A DNA stretch of 64,000 nucleotides from Ferdinandcohnia sp047238305 (GCF_047238305.1 NZ_JBDFMO010000001.1:558001-622000); one strand, 5' to 3'; positions 51,072-60,859 are shown, counted from the first letter of the stretch. Notes: generated by a model not told the origin, from the sequence alone. Numbers and translations: made by a program.

Positions 51072-53300
51072 CTAATGTGATTTGGTGATTGGAGCAAATT
51101 TTGCAAGCAATCGTTTGATTCCTGTTGGACTAGGGAAAGCAATGTCTAATTCCTTTGATTCCCCTTCTCCTTTTACACTAACAACCGTACCAATTCCCCA
51201 TTTTTTATGCTCAGCCTTGTCGCCAACCTTCCAGCCAATTTCATCTCCACCCGTTGACTGTGCAAGTGGTTTTGAGAAGACTCTTCGTTCAGGCTGCCTA
51301 GAAGGTGATGATGTTGAAGAAAACGGAGTACGCATTTGCTGTTTGCGTTGTGCACCTAAATCTTCAAGAAGCTCTTCTGGAATTTCCGCAATAAATCGTG
51401 ATACTGGATTCATTGACGTCCGACCATATAGAGTTCTCATTTGAGCATTCGATATATATAGCTCTTCCTCTGCCCTTGTGATTCCAACATAAGCAAGTCG
51501 GCGTTCTTCCTCCATTTCAGCCTCTTCCATTAGGGATCGACTATGTGGAAAGACTCCTTCTTCCAATCCCATCAAAAAGACAACTGGGAACTCAAGGCCT
51601 TTTGCTGAGTGCAAGGTCATGAGGACAACTGCATTATTTTTATCATTTTCATCTTCTTCAAGTTTATCAATATCTGCTACCAATGCTAAATCGGTTAAGA
51701 ACGCCACAAGACTCTTATCATCGTTTGCCTTCTCAAAGTTTTGTGTAACAGATAAAAATTCTTCGATGTTTTCGATTCGGCTTTGCGATTCAAGTGTTTT
51801 TTCCGTCTTTAAGGCTTCTAAGTAACCGGTTTTCTCTAACACACTCTCAACCAGTTCAGTTACCGATAAATAATCCTGCATTTGGTCCCAATTATTAATT
51901 AAATCGCGAAACTCACGTAACGAATTGGTTATTTTCGCGCTTAATCCGATCTGCTCAACCTCTTGTAATGCTTGGAAAATGGAAAGGTCCTGTGCAATCG
52001 CATAGTTTGCAATTTTATCAATAGAGGTTGCGCCAATTCCACGTTTCGGCACATTAATGATTCTCGTTAAACTAATATCATCATCTGGATTGGCAATCAC
52101 ACGTAAGTATGCCAAAATATCCTTGATTTCTTTACGGTCATAGAACTTAATCCCGCCGACAATTTGGTAGTTGATATTCGATTTGAGTAATACTTCCTCC
52201 ATTACACGGGATTGGGCATTGGTTCGATATAAAATCGCAATATCTTTATAGGAACGTTTTCCGCCATTTACAAGTTCGCGTATTTTTCCTGCCACAAATT
52301 GTGCTTCTCCTGACTCGCTGTCAGCACGGTAATAAAAAATCTTATTCCCTTCATCATTTTCAGTCCAAAGATTTTTTGCTTTACGATTCATATTGTTTTG
52401 AATGACTTGGTTTGCAGCCTTTAGGATTCGTTGCGTTGAACGGTAATTTTGTTCAAGAAGAATCACTTTTGCATTTTTGTAGTCTTTTTCAAATGAAAGG
52501 ATATTGGCAATATCTGCGCCACGCCAACGGTAGATGGACTGATCGGAATCACCAACAACACATAAGTTCTTAAAACGTGATGCAAGGAGTTTAACTAGGA
52601 TATACTGAGCGCGGTTCGTATCCTGATACTCATCCACATGGATGTATTGAAACTTACGTTGATAGAATTCGAGCACTTCTGGAACCCGCTTGAAAAGCTG
52701 GATCGTAATCATAATGAGATCATCAAAATCGAGTGCCTGATTTTTACGAAGTCTTTTTTGATACAACTTATAGACATCACTCACGATTTGTTCATACATG
52801 CCACCTGCTGTTTTTTCATACTCTTCAGGTGTTTGTAATTCGTTTTTCGCACTGCTAATCGTACCAAGAATCGAACGTGGATCAAATTTCTTCGGATCGA
52901 TGTTTTTCTCTTTTAAAATATTTTTGATAACCGAAAGCTGGTCGGTTGTATCCAATATTGAAAAATTGCGGTTGAACCCTAAGCGATCGATATCTCTTCG
53001 TAAAATTCGAACACACATAGAGTGGAACGTTGAAATCCAAATGTCCTCAGCAGCACCGCCTAAAATCGCTTGAACACGTTCCTTCATTTCACGAGCTGCT
53101 TTGTTTGTGAAGGTGATCGCCAATATATTCCAAGGTGCTACTTGCTTTTCCACCATTAAATATGCAATACGGTGTGTTAGAACCCGAGTCTTTCCACTCC
53201 CCGCACCTGCCATAATTAGAAGTGGACCATCTGTTGCTTTAACGGCTTCTTGCTGCTGTTCGTTTAATCCTGCTAATAATTTATTGCTGATAAATTGCAA
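51072..53300 (-). CDS. pcrA: ATP-dependent DNA helicase PcrA
   Basis: A 742-residue superfamily 1A helicase. Motif I GAGSGKTR (about 33-40), motif Ia AITFTNKAAREMKER, motif II VDEYQDTN, motif III VVGDSDQSIYRWRGAD, motif IV LEQNYRST and motif VI YVGITRAEEEL are intact; the C-terminal Tudor-like part (KVGDKAEHKKWGIGTV) binds RNA polymerase. A TTG start at 53300 matches the family N-terminus (QFISNKLLAGLN); a GTG nine bases earlier, closer to AAAGGA, is the alternative. Essential helicase for repair and replication-transcription conflicts. Confidence 0.96.
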   Translation of the reverse strand: MQFISNKLLAGLNEQQQEAVKATDGPLLIMAGAGSGKTRVLTHRIAYLMVEKQVAPWNILAITFTNKAAREMKERVQAILGGAAEDIWISTFHSMCVRILRRDIDRLGFNRNFSILDTTDQLSVIKNILKEKNIDPKKFDPRSILGTISSAKNELQTPEEYEKTAGGMYEQIVSDVYKLYQKRLRKNQALDFDDLIMITIQLFKRVPEVLEFYQRKFQYIHVDEYQDTNRAQYILVKLLASRFKNLCVVGDSDQSIYRWRGADIANILSFEKDYKNAKVILLEQNYRSTQRILKAANQVIQNNMNRKAKNLWTENDEGNKIFYYRADSESGEAQFVAGKIRELVNGGKRSYKDIAILYRTNAQSRVMEEVLLKSNINYQIVGGIKFYDRKEIKDILAYLRVIANPDDDISLTRIINVPKRGIGATSIDKIANYAIAQDLSIFQALQEVEQIGLSAKITNSLREFRDLINNWDQMQDYLSVTELVESVLEKTGYLEALKTEKTLESQSRIENIEEFLSVTQNFEKANDDKSLVAFLTDLALVADIDKLEEDENDKNNAVVLMTLHSAKGLEFPVVFLMGLEEGVFPHSRSLMEEAEMEEERRLAYVGITRAEEELYISNAQMRTLYGRTSMNPVSRFIAEIPEELLEDLGAQRKQQMRTPFSSTSSPSRQPERRVFSKPLAQSTGGDEIGWKVGDKAEHKKWGIGTVVSVKGEGESKELDIAFPSPTGIKRLLAKFAPITKSH

Positions 53301-53370
53301 TGTCTTCACCGTTCCTTTCCGATTCGTACATATGTTCTATTTTAGCCGATTTCCATATAAAATTCCACGT

Positions 53371-54057
53371 TTATCCCTTAACAGCTTGTACTGTTTTTAA
53401 GGCTGTATTTATATCTTCATAGATAATATTCCCAACAACAACAGTATCTGCACATTGAGCCATTTCTTTTGCTTGCTCAGGCGTCTTGATTCCCCCGCCA
53501 TAAAACAGTTTTGTTTTTTCTAGGTTGTTTTTTACGGCCTCAACGATTTCCTTATCGCCATAAGTCCCGCTATATTCTAAATAAAAGATAGGGAGCGAAA
53601 ACATTTTCTCCGCCATGATTGCATAAGCAATCGTCTCATCCTTGCTTAAGGAGGCATTGGCCCCCGTTAGCTTAGCAGCCTTGCAATCTTCATTGAGGAT
53701 GCAATACCCCTGCATTATCATTTCATCCCAATTCATTACATCTCCATATTCCTTAACCGCCTCATGGTGCAGTCCCATCATCCATCTTGTATCACTACTA
53801 TTTAAAACGGTTGGAATAAAATATAAATCAAAGCCAGGTGTAACTGACTCGATGTTCGAAATTTCTAAAACAACAGGTACCGTATAGCGTCGGATTCCAG
53901 ACATAAGGTGAAGGACATTGTCTAGTGTCACCCCATCCGTTCCGCCAACGATAATGGCATCTGTACCAGATTCACAAATTGCATCTAAATGTTCCTCACT
54001 GATTTCCTTGTTCGGATCCAGCTTAAAAACATGTCTCCATTCTCTAAAGTCGTACAT
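53371..54057 (-). CDS. pcrB: heptaprenylglyceryl phosphate synthase
   Basis: A 228-residue TIM-barrel prenyltransferase that joins heptaprenyl diphosphate to glycerol-1-phosphate, making an archaeal-type ether lipid in Bacillus. Family blocks seen: WRHVFKLDPNKEIS, ESGTDAIIVGGTDGVT, FIPTVLNSSD, YLEYSGTYGD and LFYGGGIKTPEQA, the last binding phosphate. The ATG at 54057 follows GGAGG; the upstream in-frame codons lie over the promoter's start region. It is first gene of the pcrB-pcrA-ligA-camS operon. Confidence 0.95.
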   Translation of the reverse strand: MYDFREWRHVFKLDPNKEISEEHLDAICESGTDAIIVGGTDGVTLDNVLHLMSGIRRYTVPVVLEISNIESVTPGFDLYFIPTVLNSSDTRWMMGLHHEAVKEYGDVMNWDEMIMQGYCILNEDCKAAKLTGANASLSKDETIAYAIMAEKMFSLPIFYLEYSGTYGDKEIVEAVKNNLEKTKLFYGGGIKTPEQAKEMAQCADTVVVGNIIYEDINTALKTVQAVKG

Positions 54058-54088
54058 GAAGATCCTCCATTCATCTTTCCATTCCTCC

Positions 54089-54117
54089 ATTATAACAAAA
54101 CTACACGCATCTATTAA
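54089..54117 (-). promoter_or_regulatory. sigma-A promoter of pcrB-pcrA-ligA-camS
   Basis: TTAATA (54112-54117), 17-base spacer, perfect TATAAT (54089-54094). A 20-bp-period A/T repeat lies just upstream. Confidence 0.65.
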
Positions 54118-54146
54118 TACCTAGGTGGATTTCAAATAATTTCTAT

Positions 54147-54245
54147 TTTACTGTTGATAATTTAGAAATACTGTTGTTAATCAAACAAATACTGTTTTTA
54201 ATTAAAAAATACTGTTTATAAATTATGAATACTATTTTTATCATT
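54147..54245. repeat. five degenerate ~20-bp repeats upstream of the pcrB promoter
   Basis: AATACTGTT-nnTAA-type units have their ACT(G/A) at 54150, 54170, 54191, 54211 and 54231, a period of 20-21 bases, i.e. two helical turns. All are A+T-rich and on the same DNA face. Confidence 0.75.
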
Positions 54246-54254
54246 TTTGCCCTC

Positions 54255-54289
54255 AAAGAAAAAAGCCGAAACCCCAAGGTTCCGACTTT
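54255..54289 (-). terminator. intrinsic terminator of yerC
   Basis: Twelve-pair stem AAAGTCGGAACC/GGTTTCGGCTTT (two G-U pairs) with a TTGG loop; TTTCTTTG follows on the minus strand. Confidence 0.75.
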
Positions 54290-54300
54290 CGTCTCAATGT

Positions 54301-54603
54301 TTATTGATTTTCCGTTTCTTTTACACGGTCTAGTGCCATTTGATAGGCATCATTACCATAATTTAAGCATCGTTTGACACGTGAAATAGTCGCCGTACTA
54401 GCTCCTGTTTCCGTTTCAATCTTATGGTACGTGTTTCCTTCTTGAAGCATTCTTGCAACTTCAAGGCGTTGAGCCAATGATTGAATTTCATTTACAGTAC
54501 ATAAATCATCAAAGAATCGATAGCACTCCTCTAGATCTTTTAATGAAAGGATTGCATTAAATAATTGATCAAGTTCTTTACCACGTAATTTATCAATTTG
54601 CAT
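54301..54603 (-). CDS. yerC: YerC/YecD family TrpR-related protein
   Basis: A 100-residue helical DNA-binding protein of the TrpR fold. LTxx-type helices at LSLKDLEECYRFFDDLCTVNEIQ and the reading helix region GNTYHKIETETGASTATISRVKRCL (with a turn at TGAS) are clear. Function unknown in Bacillus; genes of this type are often beside yerB and pcrB. It is 32 bases after yerB and ends at its own terminator. Confidence 0.9.
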   Translation of the reverse strand: MQIDKLRGKELDQLFNAILSLKDLEECYRFFDDLCTVNEIQSLAQRLEVARMLQEGNTYHKIETETGASTATISRVKRCLNYGNDAYQMALDRVKETENQ

Positions 54604-54635
54604 ATAGATAGTATCTCCCTTTTTAAAATGTTCTT

Positions 54636-55688
54636 CTAATTCCCAAACGAAACGGCGCCCGCAATTCCTGGTGTTGTTGGAATAATATTAATCCATGTTT
54701 TTCCTGGAACAAAGCCAATTTCTTTCCCATTCACAAAAGGAACAATTCGTCCATCAACATTTCTCCACTCAATTTCCTGGGCTTTACCTTTTTGAAGTAA
54801 ATAGCCTTTACCTCCAGAGGTCACATCGATGGCGCGTCTACCATAATCATCAATAAAACGATGATTCATTTCAACGATTAACACATTATCAAGTAGCACT
54901 GGAGTATTCGTTTCTCGGTCAACTGTTTGATCGCCACCGCTATATCGCTCATACTTGCCTTTTTCTTGATTATAATCATAGACAGCAGCAAAAATATCTC
55001 TTGATGAGTAGGACACTCGAACATGTTCAGCTTGTGTTCCTTCGATTCCATTTTCTTCGTCCTCAGATAAAAATACAAAGCTTGGAACCTCTTCTTCCAT
55101 TGTATATCCTTGTTTATCTGCCCCTTTTACGATATTTTCAAATGAAATATACGAGTTATGGGGAGCAACATTATGGTCAGCTCTCCAAAACAGAGTGCCG
55201 TCATAGACCATACCATTTATGTTGTCGACCTTGCCGCTGTTCAATATTTGTTGGGCTTCAGGGCTCCATCCATGGGCCACATATAAGGCATCAAAGCCTT
55301 TGCTCAACTCAATATAATAATCTCTCGCACTACGAACAGGTCCAATTATCTCTGGTTTCTCACTTTGGAACACCGCTAGGAAGCGTGTAACATCGCCTTC
55401 AGCTAACACTTCATAGACGACATCGGCCATGTGTAAACCGGATTGGGGACGTGCTTGCGGATGATTGTTAACCATTACAGCAAATGGACGATTGTTTATG
55501 TCATCATTTGTCTGTACCCCTGTTAACGGAAAAACATGTTCAAACTCTTGGCTCGGTTCTTCTTTTGCAACCGGTTCAGTTTGTTTTGGTTCATGCTCAT
55601 CCTGCTGTTTTGAAGCTTCTTCTTTATTACTACATGCTGCGGTTAGAAGTAATAGGACAATTCCTAAAATGTATAAAGTCTTTTTCAT
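54636..55688 (-). CDS. yerB: DUF3048-domain lipoprotein
   Basis: A 350-residue lipoprotein. Signal peptide MKKTLYILGIVLLLLTAAC (Cys about residue 19), then a short E/K/Q linker and the DUF3048 pair of domains (PLTGVQTNDDINNRPFAVMV, PQSGLHMADVVYEVLAEGD, DVTRFLAVFQSEKPEIIGPVRSARD). The role is unknown; related proteins affect cell-envelope processes. The ATG at 55688 starts the signal peptide; its ribosome-binding site AAAGG is far away (about 14 bases), and an upstream in-frame GTG is too near to it. Gene order matches B. subtilis yerA-yerB-yerC. Confidence 0.88.
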   Translation of the reverse strand: MKKTLYILGIVLLLLTAACSNKEEASKQQDEHEPKQTEPVAKEEPSQEFEHVFPLTGVQTNDDINNRPFAVMVNNHPQARPQSGLHMADVVYEVLAEGDVTRFLAVFQSEKPEIIGPVRSARDYYIELSKGFDALYVAHGWSPEAQQILNSGKVDNINGMVYDGTLFWRADHNVAPHNSYISFENIVKGADKQGYTMEEEVPSFVFLSEDEENGIEGTQAEHVRVSYSSRDIFAAVYDYNQEKGKYERYSGGDQTVDRETNTPVLLDNVLIVEMNHRFIDDYGRRAIDVTSGGKGYLLQKGKAQEIEWRNVDGRIVPFVNGKEIGFVPGKTWINIIPTTPGIAGAVSFGN

Positions 55689-55760
55689 GATCGAGCACAC
55701 AACCTTTGTTAAAATTAAATCTCATGCGTTTTGGCGTATTTGGTTAAATCCTTTTATATT

Positions 55761-57503
55761 TTAACGCATTATTGACGGAAAGAGTACTATTTTATTCATG
55801 ACATCATAAATCCCTTGAGGTGTGATGCGAATATATGGCAAGTGAGTAGACGATAAAAATGTTAACGTATAGATCGGATCACTATGATTATATCCGCGTT
55901 CCCGGACTAATCGGACGAATTCTTTTTCAAGCGAGCTTAATTCTACCACAGATTTTGATGATGTCACTCCACCTATATCTAATGGGATTTCGTGCAGGAC
56001 GATCCCCCCTTCTGTTAAAACCATTCCACCGCCTATATCCTTCATTCGATTAAAGGCAAGAAGCATATCCTTTTTATTTTTACCAATTAATACAAAATCA
56101 CCCGTATTTGAGAAAGAACTTGCAAATCCGGAAATTCGGTTTGCAAAACCTTTTACGATTGTGTTTACACGCCATTTCCCTTCTCTGTCCACTAGCATTA
56201 GAAAGCTCTCATCATGATCCATGGAAAGCTCATCATAAGATGCATCGATGGAAATGGAATATGGTTTCATAATAACCGCATTTTCCATCTTCATTCCAAA
56301 TGGCATGGAAAATTGAAGATCATCTAGCGTTAGATCCCAGTTTGTAGAAAGATTTGAAAAACCTTCGCTCTTCCATGGAAATTCTGGAAACGCATTCTGG
56401 TCTTTATTATCTCGCTTTAACCAAACTCCTTTAGAAAGAACGGATTCAGGAGTCGGATTGTCTTTTGTTGATAAAATATTAAGGTTTGCGATTCTTCCTG
56501 TTGCAATCATACCATGGAGGTTCTCAATATTATAATGTCTTGCCACATTAATTGTCGCCATATTGTACGCATCTATGATTGGCACGCCTTTTTCAATGGC
56601 AATTTTAATCATATTATCAATGATTCCCTGCTCGTAAAAAGCAGGCGGTGAACCATCGGTCGTAAAGATGAAATGATCATACTGATCAATGCCCATTTCA
56701 TGAATTTCGTCTAAAATTTTAGGCAAGTCCGGACGAATCGATGAGTATCGTAGCGAAGTGGTGTATCCTTGTAGTAGACGATTTAACACGTCGGTTCCTG
56801 TCATTGATTCATGATCACTGTCAGCACCTAATAGCATCAATTTGGCTAATGTTTTTTCCGAAGCTCCAGGGAAATGCCCTTCAACTTTCTTTCCAATCCT
56901 TTTTGTTTCTTGAATCCAATGTAGCATAAGGTCATCGCCGTCAAGCAGCTTTGGCCATCCTGTCAATTCTCCACCTTGAACAACTGAATCATGTTCTATC
57001 CAGCTTAGTACATTCCCGTTCGAAAAAGCTTGTTCCTCATGATGAATTTCAGTCTGAGGGTCGTAACGGCACCACCAGTACATCGTTACAGGAAGTTTCT
57101 TCATTTCCTCCAAAAAAGAAAACGCTTTCTTTTTTGTCGTTTGTAACGCAAGTACTAAGTTGTCATTGATGATAGTTGTTGTCCCTGTTTGGGATGCATA
57201 TTGAGCAAATGAGTGGGGATTATATAAATGAAAAGAATGTGCATGAGGTTCAATATAACCTGGCACAACGAATTTCCCATCACACTCCACTACTTCACAG
57301 TCGGTGAGTTTTGATGGTAACTGTTGACCAACATACACAATGCGATCTTGGTAAATCCAAATATGTGCGTTAATCCATTTTCTTAATAGTTGATTTAAGT
57401 ATGTGACATTTTTTAATAGAATCGTTGGTGATTTTTTTCCATCTATGACAGCAACATGTTCTCGAAGTTGCTTATTTTTCCAGCGGTAACGTTGCCCAAC
57501 CAT
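55761..57503 (-). CDS. yerA: adenine deaminase-like amidohydrolase (YerA type)
   Basis: A 580-residue amidohydrolase of the adenine deaminase (Ade) group. Metal-binding EPHAH is at about residue 84-88; GHFPGASEKTLAKLM and DHESMTG follow; FTTDGSPP holds the late Asp; the C-terminal part has the Ade-specific GGGMVLTEGG loop. In Ade the enzyme turns adenine into hypoxanthine. The Bacillus YerA branch differs from true Ade and its substrate has not been settled as far as I know. It lies beside the purine operon, upstream of yerB on the same strand. Confidence 0.85.
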   Translation of the reverse strand: MVGQRYRWKNKQLREHVAVIDGKKSPTILLKNVTYLNQLLRKWINAHIWIYQDRIVYVGQQLPSKLTDCEVVECDGKFVVPGYIEPHAHSFHLYNPHSFAQYASQTGTTTIINDNLVLALQTTKKKAFSFLEEMKKLPVTMYWWCRYDPQTEIHHEEQAFSNGNVLSWIEHDSVVQGGELTGWPKLLDGDDLMLHWIQETKRIGKKVEGHFPGASEKTLAKLMLLGADSDHESMTGTDVLNRLLQGYTTSLRYSSIRPDLPKILDEIHEMGIDQYDHFIFTTDGSPPAFYEQGIIDNMIKIAIEKGVPIIDAYNMATINVARHYNIENLHGMIATGRIANLNILSTKDNPTPESVLSKGVWLKRDNKDQNAFPEFPWKSEGFSNLSTNWDLTLDDLQFSMPFGMKMENAVIMKPYSISIDASYDELSMDHDESFLMLVDREGKWRVNTIVKGFANRISGFASSFSNTGDFVLIGKNKKDMLLAFNRMKDIGGGMVLTEGGIVLHEIPLDIGGVTSSKSVVELSSLEKEFVRLVRERGYNHSDPIYTLTFLSSTHLPYIRITPQGIYDVMNKIVLFPSIMR

Positions 57504-57651
57504 TAACCATCTCTCCTATCTCAGCTTAAAGCCTCATGGAAGCGCTTTACATTATAGTACCATATTAATCGATTTACTGCATTAAAGACTTTGTGAAAAT
57601 TTGTAAAAATTTTTAAGTTTGTTTGTAAAGATATGTAAAGGGGTCAATCAA

Positions 57652-57909
57652 ATGAAACCAAATATTGGGATGATTAATGCGTTAATTCGAATCACTTGTG
57701 GGTTTACGATGCTGGCATGGGCAACAGCAAAAATGGTTAAACGCCCATGGCGCGAAAGCTTTATTGTGGTTGCAATGCTTGGGGGAATGAAGGTAGCTGA
57801 GGGGATAACACGTTTTTGCCCGCTAACAGCTCTCTTTTATGAATATGTTGAAAGGAAGCAAGAAGAGCCAGAACTACAAAAACAGCTTCCTCCAGTAAAT
57901 CCATCTTAA
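57652..57909 (+). CDS. DUF2892-type small membrane protein
   Basis: An 85-residue protein with two hydrophobic segments, NIGMINALIRITCGFTMLAW and then FIVVAMLGGMKVAEGI, followed by FCPLTALF. That arrangement matches the DUF2892 family (inner-membrane parts of YgaP-like proteins). No rhodanese domain is attached. The ATG at 57652 follows AAAGGGG. Function unknown. It is the only plus-strand gene of this part and converges with the purine operon at a shared terminator. Confidence 0.8.
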   Translation: MKPNIGMINALIRITCGFTMLAWATAKMVKRPWRESFIVVAMLGGMKVAEGITRFCPLTALFYEYVERKQEEPELQKQLPPVNPS

Positions 57910-57942
57910 AAAAGGTAAGAGGGCGTCCCTCTTACCTTTTTT
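57908..57942. terminator. bidirectional terminator of the purine operon and the DUF2892 gene
   Basis: Sixteen-pair perfect stem AAAAAAGGTAAGAGGG and its complement around CGT; with A/T runs on both sides, it ends transcripts from either direction. Confidence 0.92.
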
Positions 57943-57993
57943 GCGTTCTACTATAGGTTAATTGCGCGTTAGATAATCAGGACTGCGCGTTAA

Positions 57994-59286
57994 TTACACG
58001 AATTGCGCTTTAGCATCGCTCATTGAGCTATGAGCTAGAGCCTTATTCCCGATATCTTTTCGGTAAAATAGATTTGAACACTGAATTTTTCCCGCTTCTT
58101 GGTAGACAATATCCTGGGCTTCTTCAAGGCTCTCACCGCTTGCAACAACGGTTAAAACCCTTCCGCCATTCGTAACAAATTGACCATTCACCCTATCTGT
58201 TCCAGCATGGAAAACGGAGATTTTTTTATCTACGTTGTTTAACCCTTCAATGATTGCCCCTTTTTCATAGCTTTCTGGATAGCCTTTTGAAGCAAGCACG
58301 ACACCTAGAGTTGCTTTGTTAGACCACTCAAGGGTTATCTCCTTTTGCTCCAGCAGTCCTTCGACCACTTCAATAAAATCAGACTCTAAACGTGGGAGAA
58401 CTACCTGTGTTTCAGGGTCGCCAAAACGAGCATTGTATTCGATGACCTTTGGTCCATTTACAGTTAAAATTAAGCCCGCATAAAGAATGCCCGTAAACCT
58501 TCTTCCTTCGGCTTCCATCGCTTTAACGGTTGGATTGATGATCGTTTCAATCGCTGTTTGAACAACTTCCTCTGAAATTTGCGGAACGGGAGAATAGGCA
58601 CCCATCCCTCCTGTGTTTGGACCCTCATCATTATCAAAGGCACGCTTATGGTCTTGTGATATAACCATGGGATAGGCTTTTTTTCCGTCCACAAAAGCCA
58701 TTAATGAGAATTCCTCTCCTTCTAGAAACTCTTCAATCACAACCTGAGCACTTGCTTCGCCAAATTTATTCGCCTCAAGCATGTCATACACACTTGATAA
58801 GGCCTCATCTAAGGTAAGAGCAACTGTCACACCTTTTCCAGCAGCTAAGCCATCTGCTTTGATTACGATTGGGGCACCTTTTTCTAGGATATATCGTTTA
58901 GCATCTTCGTAAGAGGTAAATGTTTCGTATTCCGCCGTTGGAATCTTGTATTTTTTCATGATTTCCTTCGCAAACGATTTACTACCTTCAAGCAGAGCCG
59001 CTTCTTTTGTTGGTCCAAAAATGGCTAAGCCTTCTGCCTGAAATCGATTGACAATCCCATTGATTAATGGAACCTCGGGACCGACTAGAGTAAGATCGAC
59101 TTGTTCTTGCTTAACGAATTCAATTAGACGGTCAAAATCATTTTCATCGATATTGACTAAGGTAGCAATATCCTTCATGCCTGGATTACCAGGTGCCGCA
59201 TAAACTGTGTCTACTTTGGGACTTTGAGCAACCTTCCAGACAAGCGTATGTTCACGGCCACCACGACCCACGATTAGTACTTTCAT
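57994..59286 (-). CDS. purD: phosphoribosylamine-glycine ligase
   Basis: A 430-residue ATP-grasp ligase, second step of purine synthesis. N-terminal MKVLIVGRGGREHTLVWKV, the LVGPEVPLINGIV loop, IVIKADGLAAGKGVTVA (ATP-grasp) and EYNARFGDPETQVVLPRL are intact. The first glycine loop has Arg where most members have Ser or Gly (GRGGREH). The last 30 residues are a short tail (GNKALAHSSMSDAKAQFV). Last gene of the operon; GGGGTG precedes the ATG. Confidence 0.96.
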   Translation of the reverse strand: MKVLIVGRGGREHTLVWKVAQSPKVDTVYAAPGNPGMKDIATLVNIDENDFDRLIEFVKQEQVDLTLVGPEVPLINGIVNRFQAEGLAIFGPTKEAALLEGSKSFAKEIMKKYKIPTAEYETFTSYEDAKRYILEKGAPIVIKADGLAAGKGVTVALTLDEALSSVYDMLEANKFGEASAQVVIEEFLEGEEFSLMAFVDGKKAYPMVISQDHKRAFDNDEGPNTGGMGAYSPVPQISEEVVQTAIETIINPTVKAMEAEGRRFTGILYAGLILTVNGPKVIEYNARFGDPETQVVLPRLESDFIEVVEGLLEQKEITLEWSNKATLGVVLASKGYPESYEKGAIIEGLNNVDKKISVFHAGTDRVNGQFVTNGGRVLTVVASGESLEEAQDIVYQEAGKIQCSNLFYRKDIGNKALAHSSMSDAKAQFV

Positions 59287-59320
59287 TTATTCACCCCATA
59301 ATGATTGGATTTAAATGATC

Positions 59321-60859
59321 TTAGTGTTTGAAATGACGTACTCCAGTAAAGACCATTGCGATTCCGTATTCGTCTGCTTTTTGAATGGACTCTTCGTCAC
59401 GGATTGATCCACCTGGTTGGATGATTGCTGTGATACCTGCTTTTGCTGCAGCTTCAACTGTGTCACCCATTGGGAAGAAGGCATCTGATGCAAGTGCTGA
59501 TCCTTTTGCCTTTTCACCTGCTTGAGTAATCGCAATATTCGCTGACCCAACACGGTTCATTTGACCTGCACCAATTCCAATTGTCATATCGTCTTTTGCT
59601 AAGACAATTGCATTTGATTTCACGTGTTTTACGACCTTCCAGCCAAGCTTTAAATCAGCCCATTCTTGCTCAGTTGGTTCACGTTTTGTCGGAATAGAAA
59701 TGGTTGCATCATCTAAGCCATATGCATCTTCATCCTGAACAAGCAATCCACCACGAACGGACACAAGCTTCTTCAGGGCCTTCTTGTCATCGGAAAAATC
59801 AACTGTTAGTAGACGTAAGTTTTTCTTTGAAGAAAGAATCTCAAAAGCTTCTTCGCTAAATGATGGGGCAATAACAATTTCTAAGAAAATCTCGCGCAAT
59901 TTATGAGCAGTTTGTGCGTCAACTTCACGGTTAACCGCGATAATTCCACCAAAAATAGATGTAGAATCTGCTTCATATGCTTTTTGATATGCTTCCTCTA
60001 ATGTATTTCCCACTCCTACTCCACAAGGGTTCATATGTTTTACAGCTACTGCTGCTGGCTCTTTGAACTCTTTGACGATTTGTAGTGCAGCATCTGCATC
60101 ATTAATATTATTGTAAGATAGTTCTTTTCCGTGTAATTGTGTGGCAGACGCAATGGAAACAGGCGTACCTAATGGTTTTTTATAGAATGCAGCCTTTTGA
60201 TGTGGGTTTTCTCCATATCGAAGGTCTTGTTTCTTCTCATACGTAACCGTTAAGGATTCTGGACTTTCCTCACCCGCTGCATTTGTTAAGAATTCAGCAA
60301 TGACTGCATCATAAGCTGCCGTATGACGGAAAACCTTTGCCCCTAAGCGAAGCTTTGTTTGTGCTGCGACCTCACCCTTTTCCGTAATTTCTGCTAAAAC
60401 GCCGTCGTAATCCTGTGGGTCAACAACAACTGTTACATACTTGTGGTTTTTAGCTGCAGAACGAAGCATAGATGGTCCACCGATATCGATATTTTCAATC
60501 GCATCTTCAAACTGAACGTCTGGCTTTGCAATCGTTTGTTGGAATGGATAAAGGTTTACAACAACTAAATCAATCGGTGTAATCTGATGTTCTTGAAGCT
60601 GTTTAACATGTTCCACATTATCTCGAACTGCAAGAAGTCCACCATGAATATTGGGATGAAGGGTTTTTACTCGCCCATCCATGATTTCTGGAAAGCCGGT
60701 TACTTCTGAAATTCCGATAACGGTAAGTCCTGCCTCTTCAAGAGTACGTTTTGTTCCGCCTGTTGAGATAACTTCAACCCCATTTTCAATTAAGCCTTTT
60801 ACAAATGGAACAAGACCTTGTTTATCTGAAACACTGACAAGTGCACGTTTAATTGTCAC
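59321..60859 (-). CDS. purH: bifunctional AICAR formyltransferase/IMP cyclohydrolase
   Basis: A 512-residue bifunctional enzyme. The N-terminal cyclohydrolase (MGS-like) part has ALVSVSDKQGLVPFVKGL and STGGTKRTLEEAG; the formyltransferase part has DLRYGENPHQKAAFY, VKHMNPCGVGVG and the late HFKH C-terminus. It carries out the last two steps to IMP. The start is GTG, with AAGGAGCG seven bases upstream. It lies between purN and purD. Confidence 0.97.
   Translation of the reverse strand: MTIKRALVSVSDKQGLVPFVKGLIENGVEVISTGGTKRTLEEAGLTVIGISEVTGFPEIMDGRVKTLHPNIHGGLLAVRDNVEHVKQLQEHQITPIDLVVVNLYPFQQTIAKPDVQFEDAIENIDIGGPSMLRSAAKNHKYVTVVVDPQDYDGVLAEITEKGEVAAQTKLRLGAKVFRHTAAYDAVIAEFLTNAAGEESPESLTVTYEKKQDLRYGENPHQKAAFYKKPLGTPVSIASATQLHGKELSYNNINDADAALQIVKEFKEPAAVAVKHMNPCGVGVGNTLEEAYQKAYEADSTSIFGGIIAVNREVDAQTAHKLREIFLEIVIAPSFSEEAFEILSSKKNLRLLTVDFSDDKKALKKLVSVRGGLLVQDEDAYGLDDATISIPTKREPTEQEWADLKLGWKVVKHVKSNAIVLAKDDMTIGIGAGQMNRVGSANIAITQAGEKAKGSALASDAFFPMGDTVEAAAKAGITAIIQPGGSIRDEESIQKADEYGIAMVFTGVRHFKH

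Noticed and set aside
57538..57555. CcpA site before the yerA-like gene
   Set aside because: AAGCGCTT is present but the outer TG and CA are one base out of register with the cre consensus.
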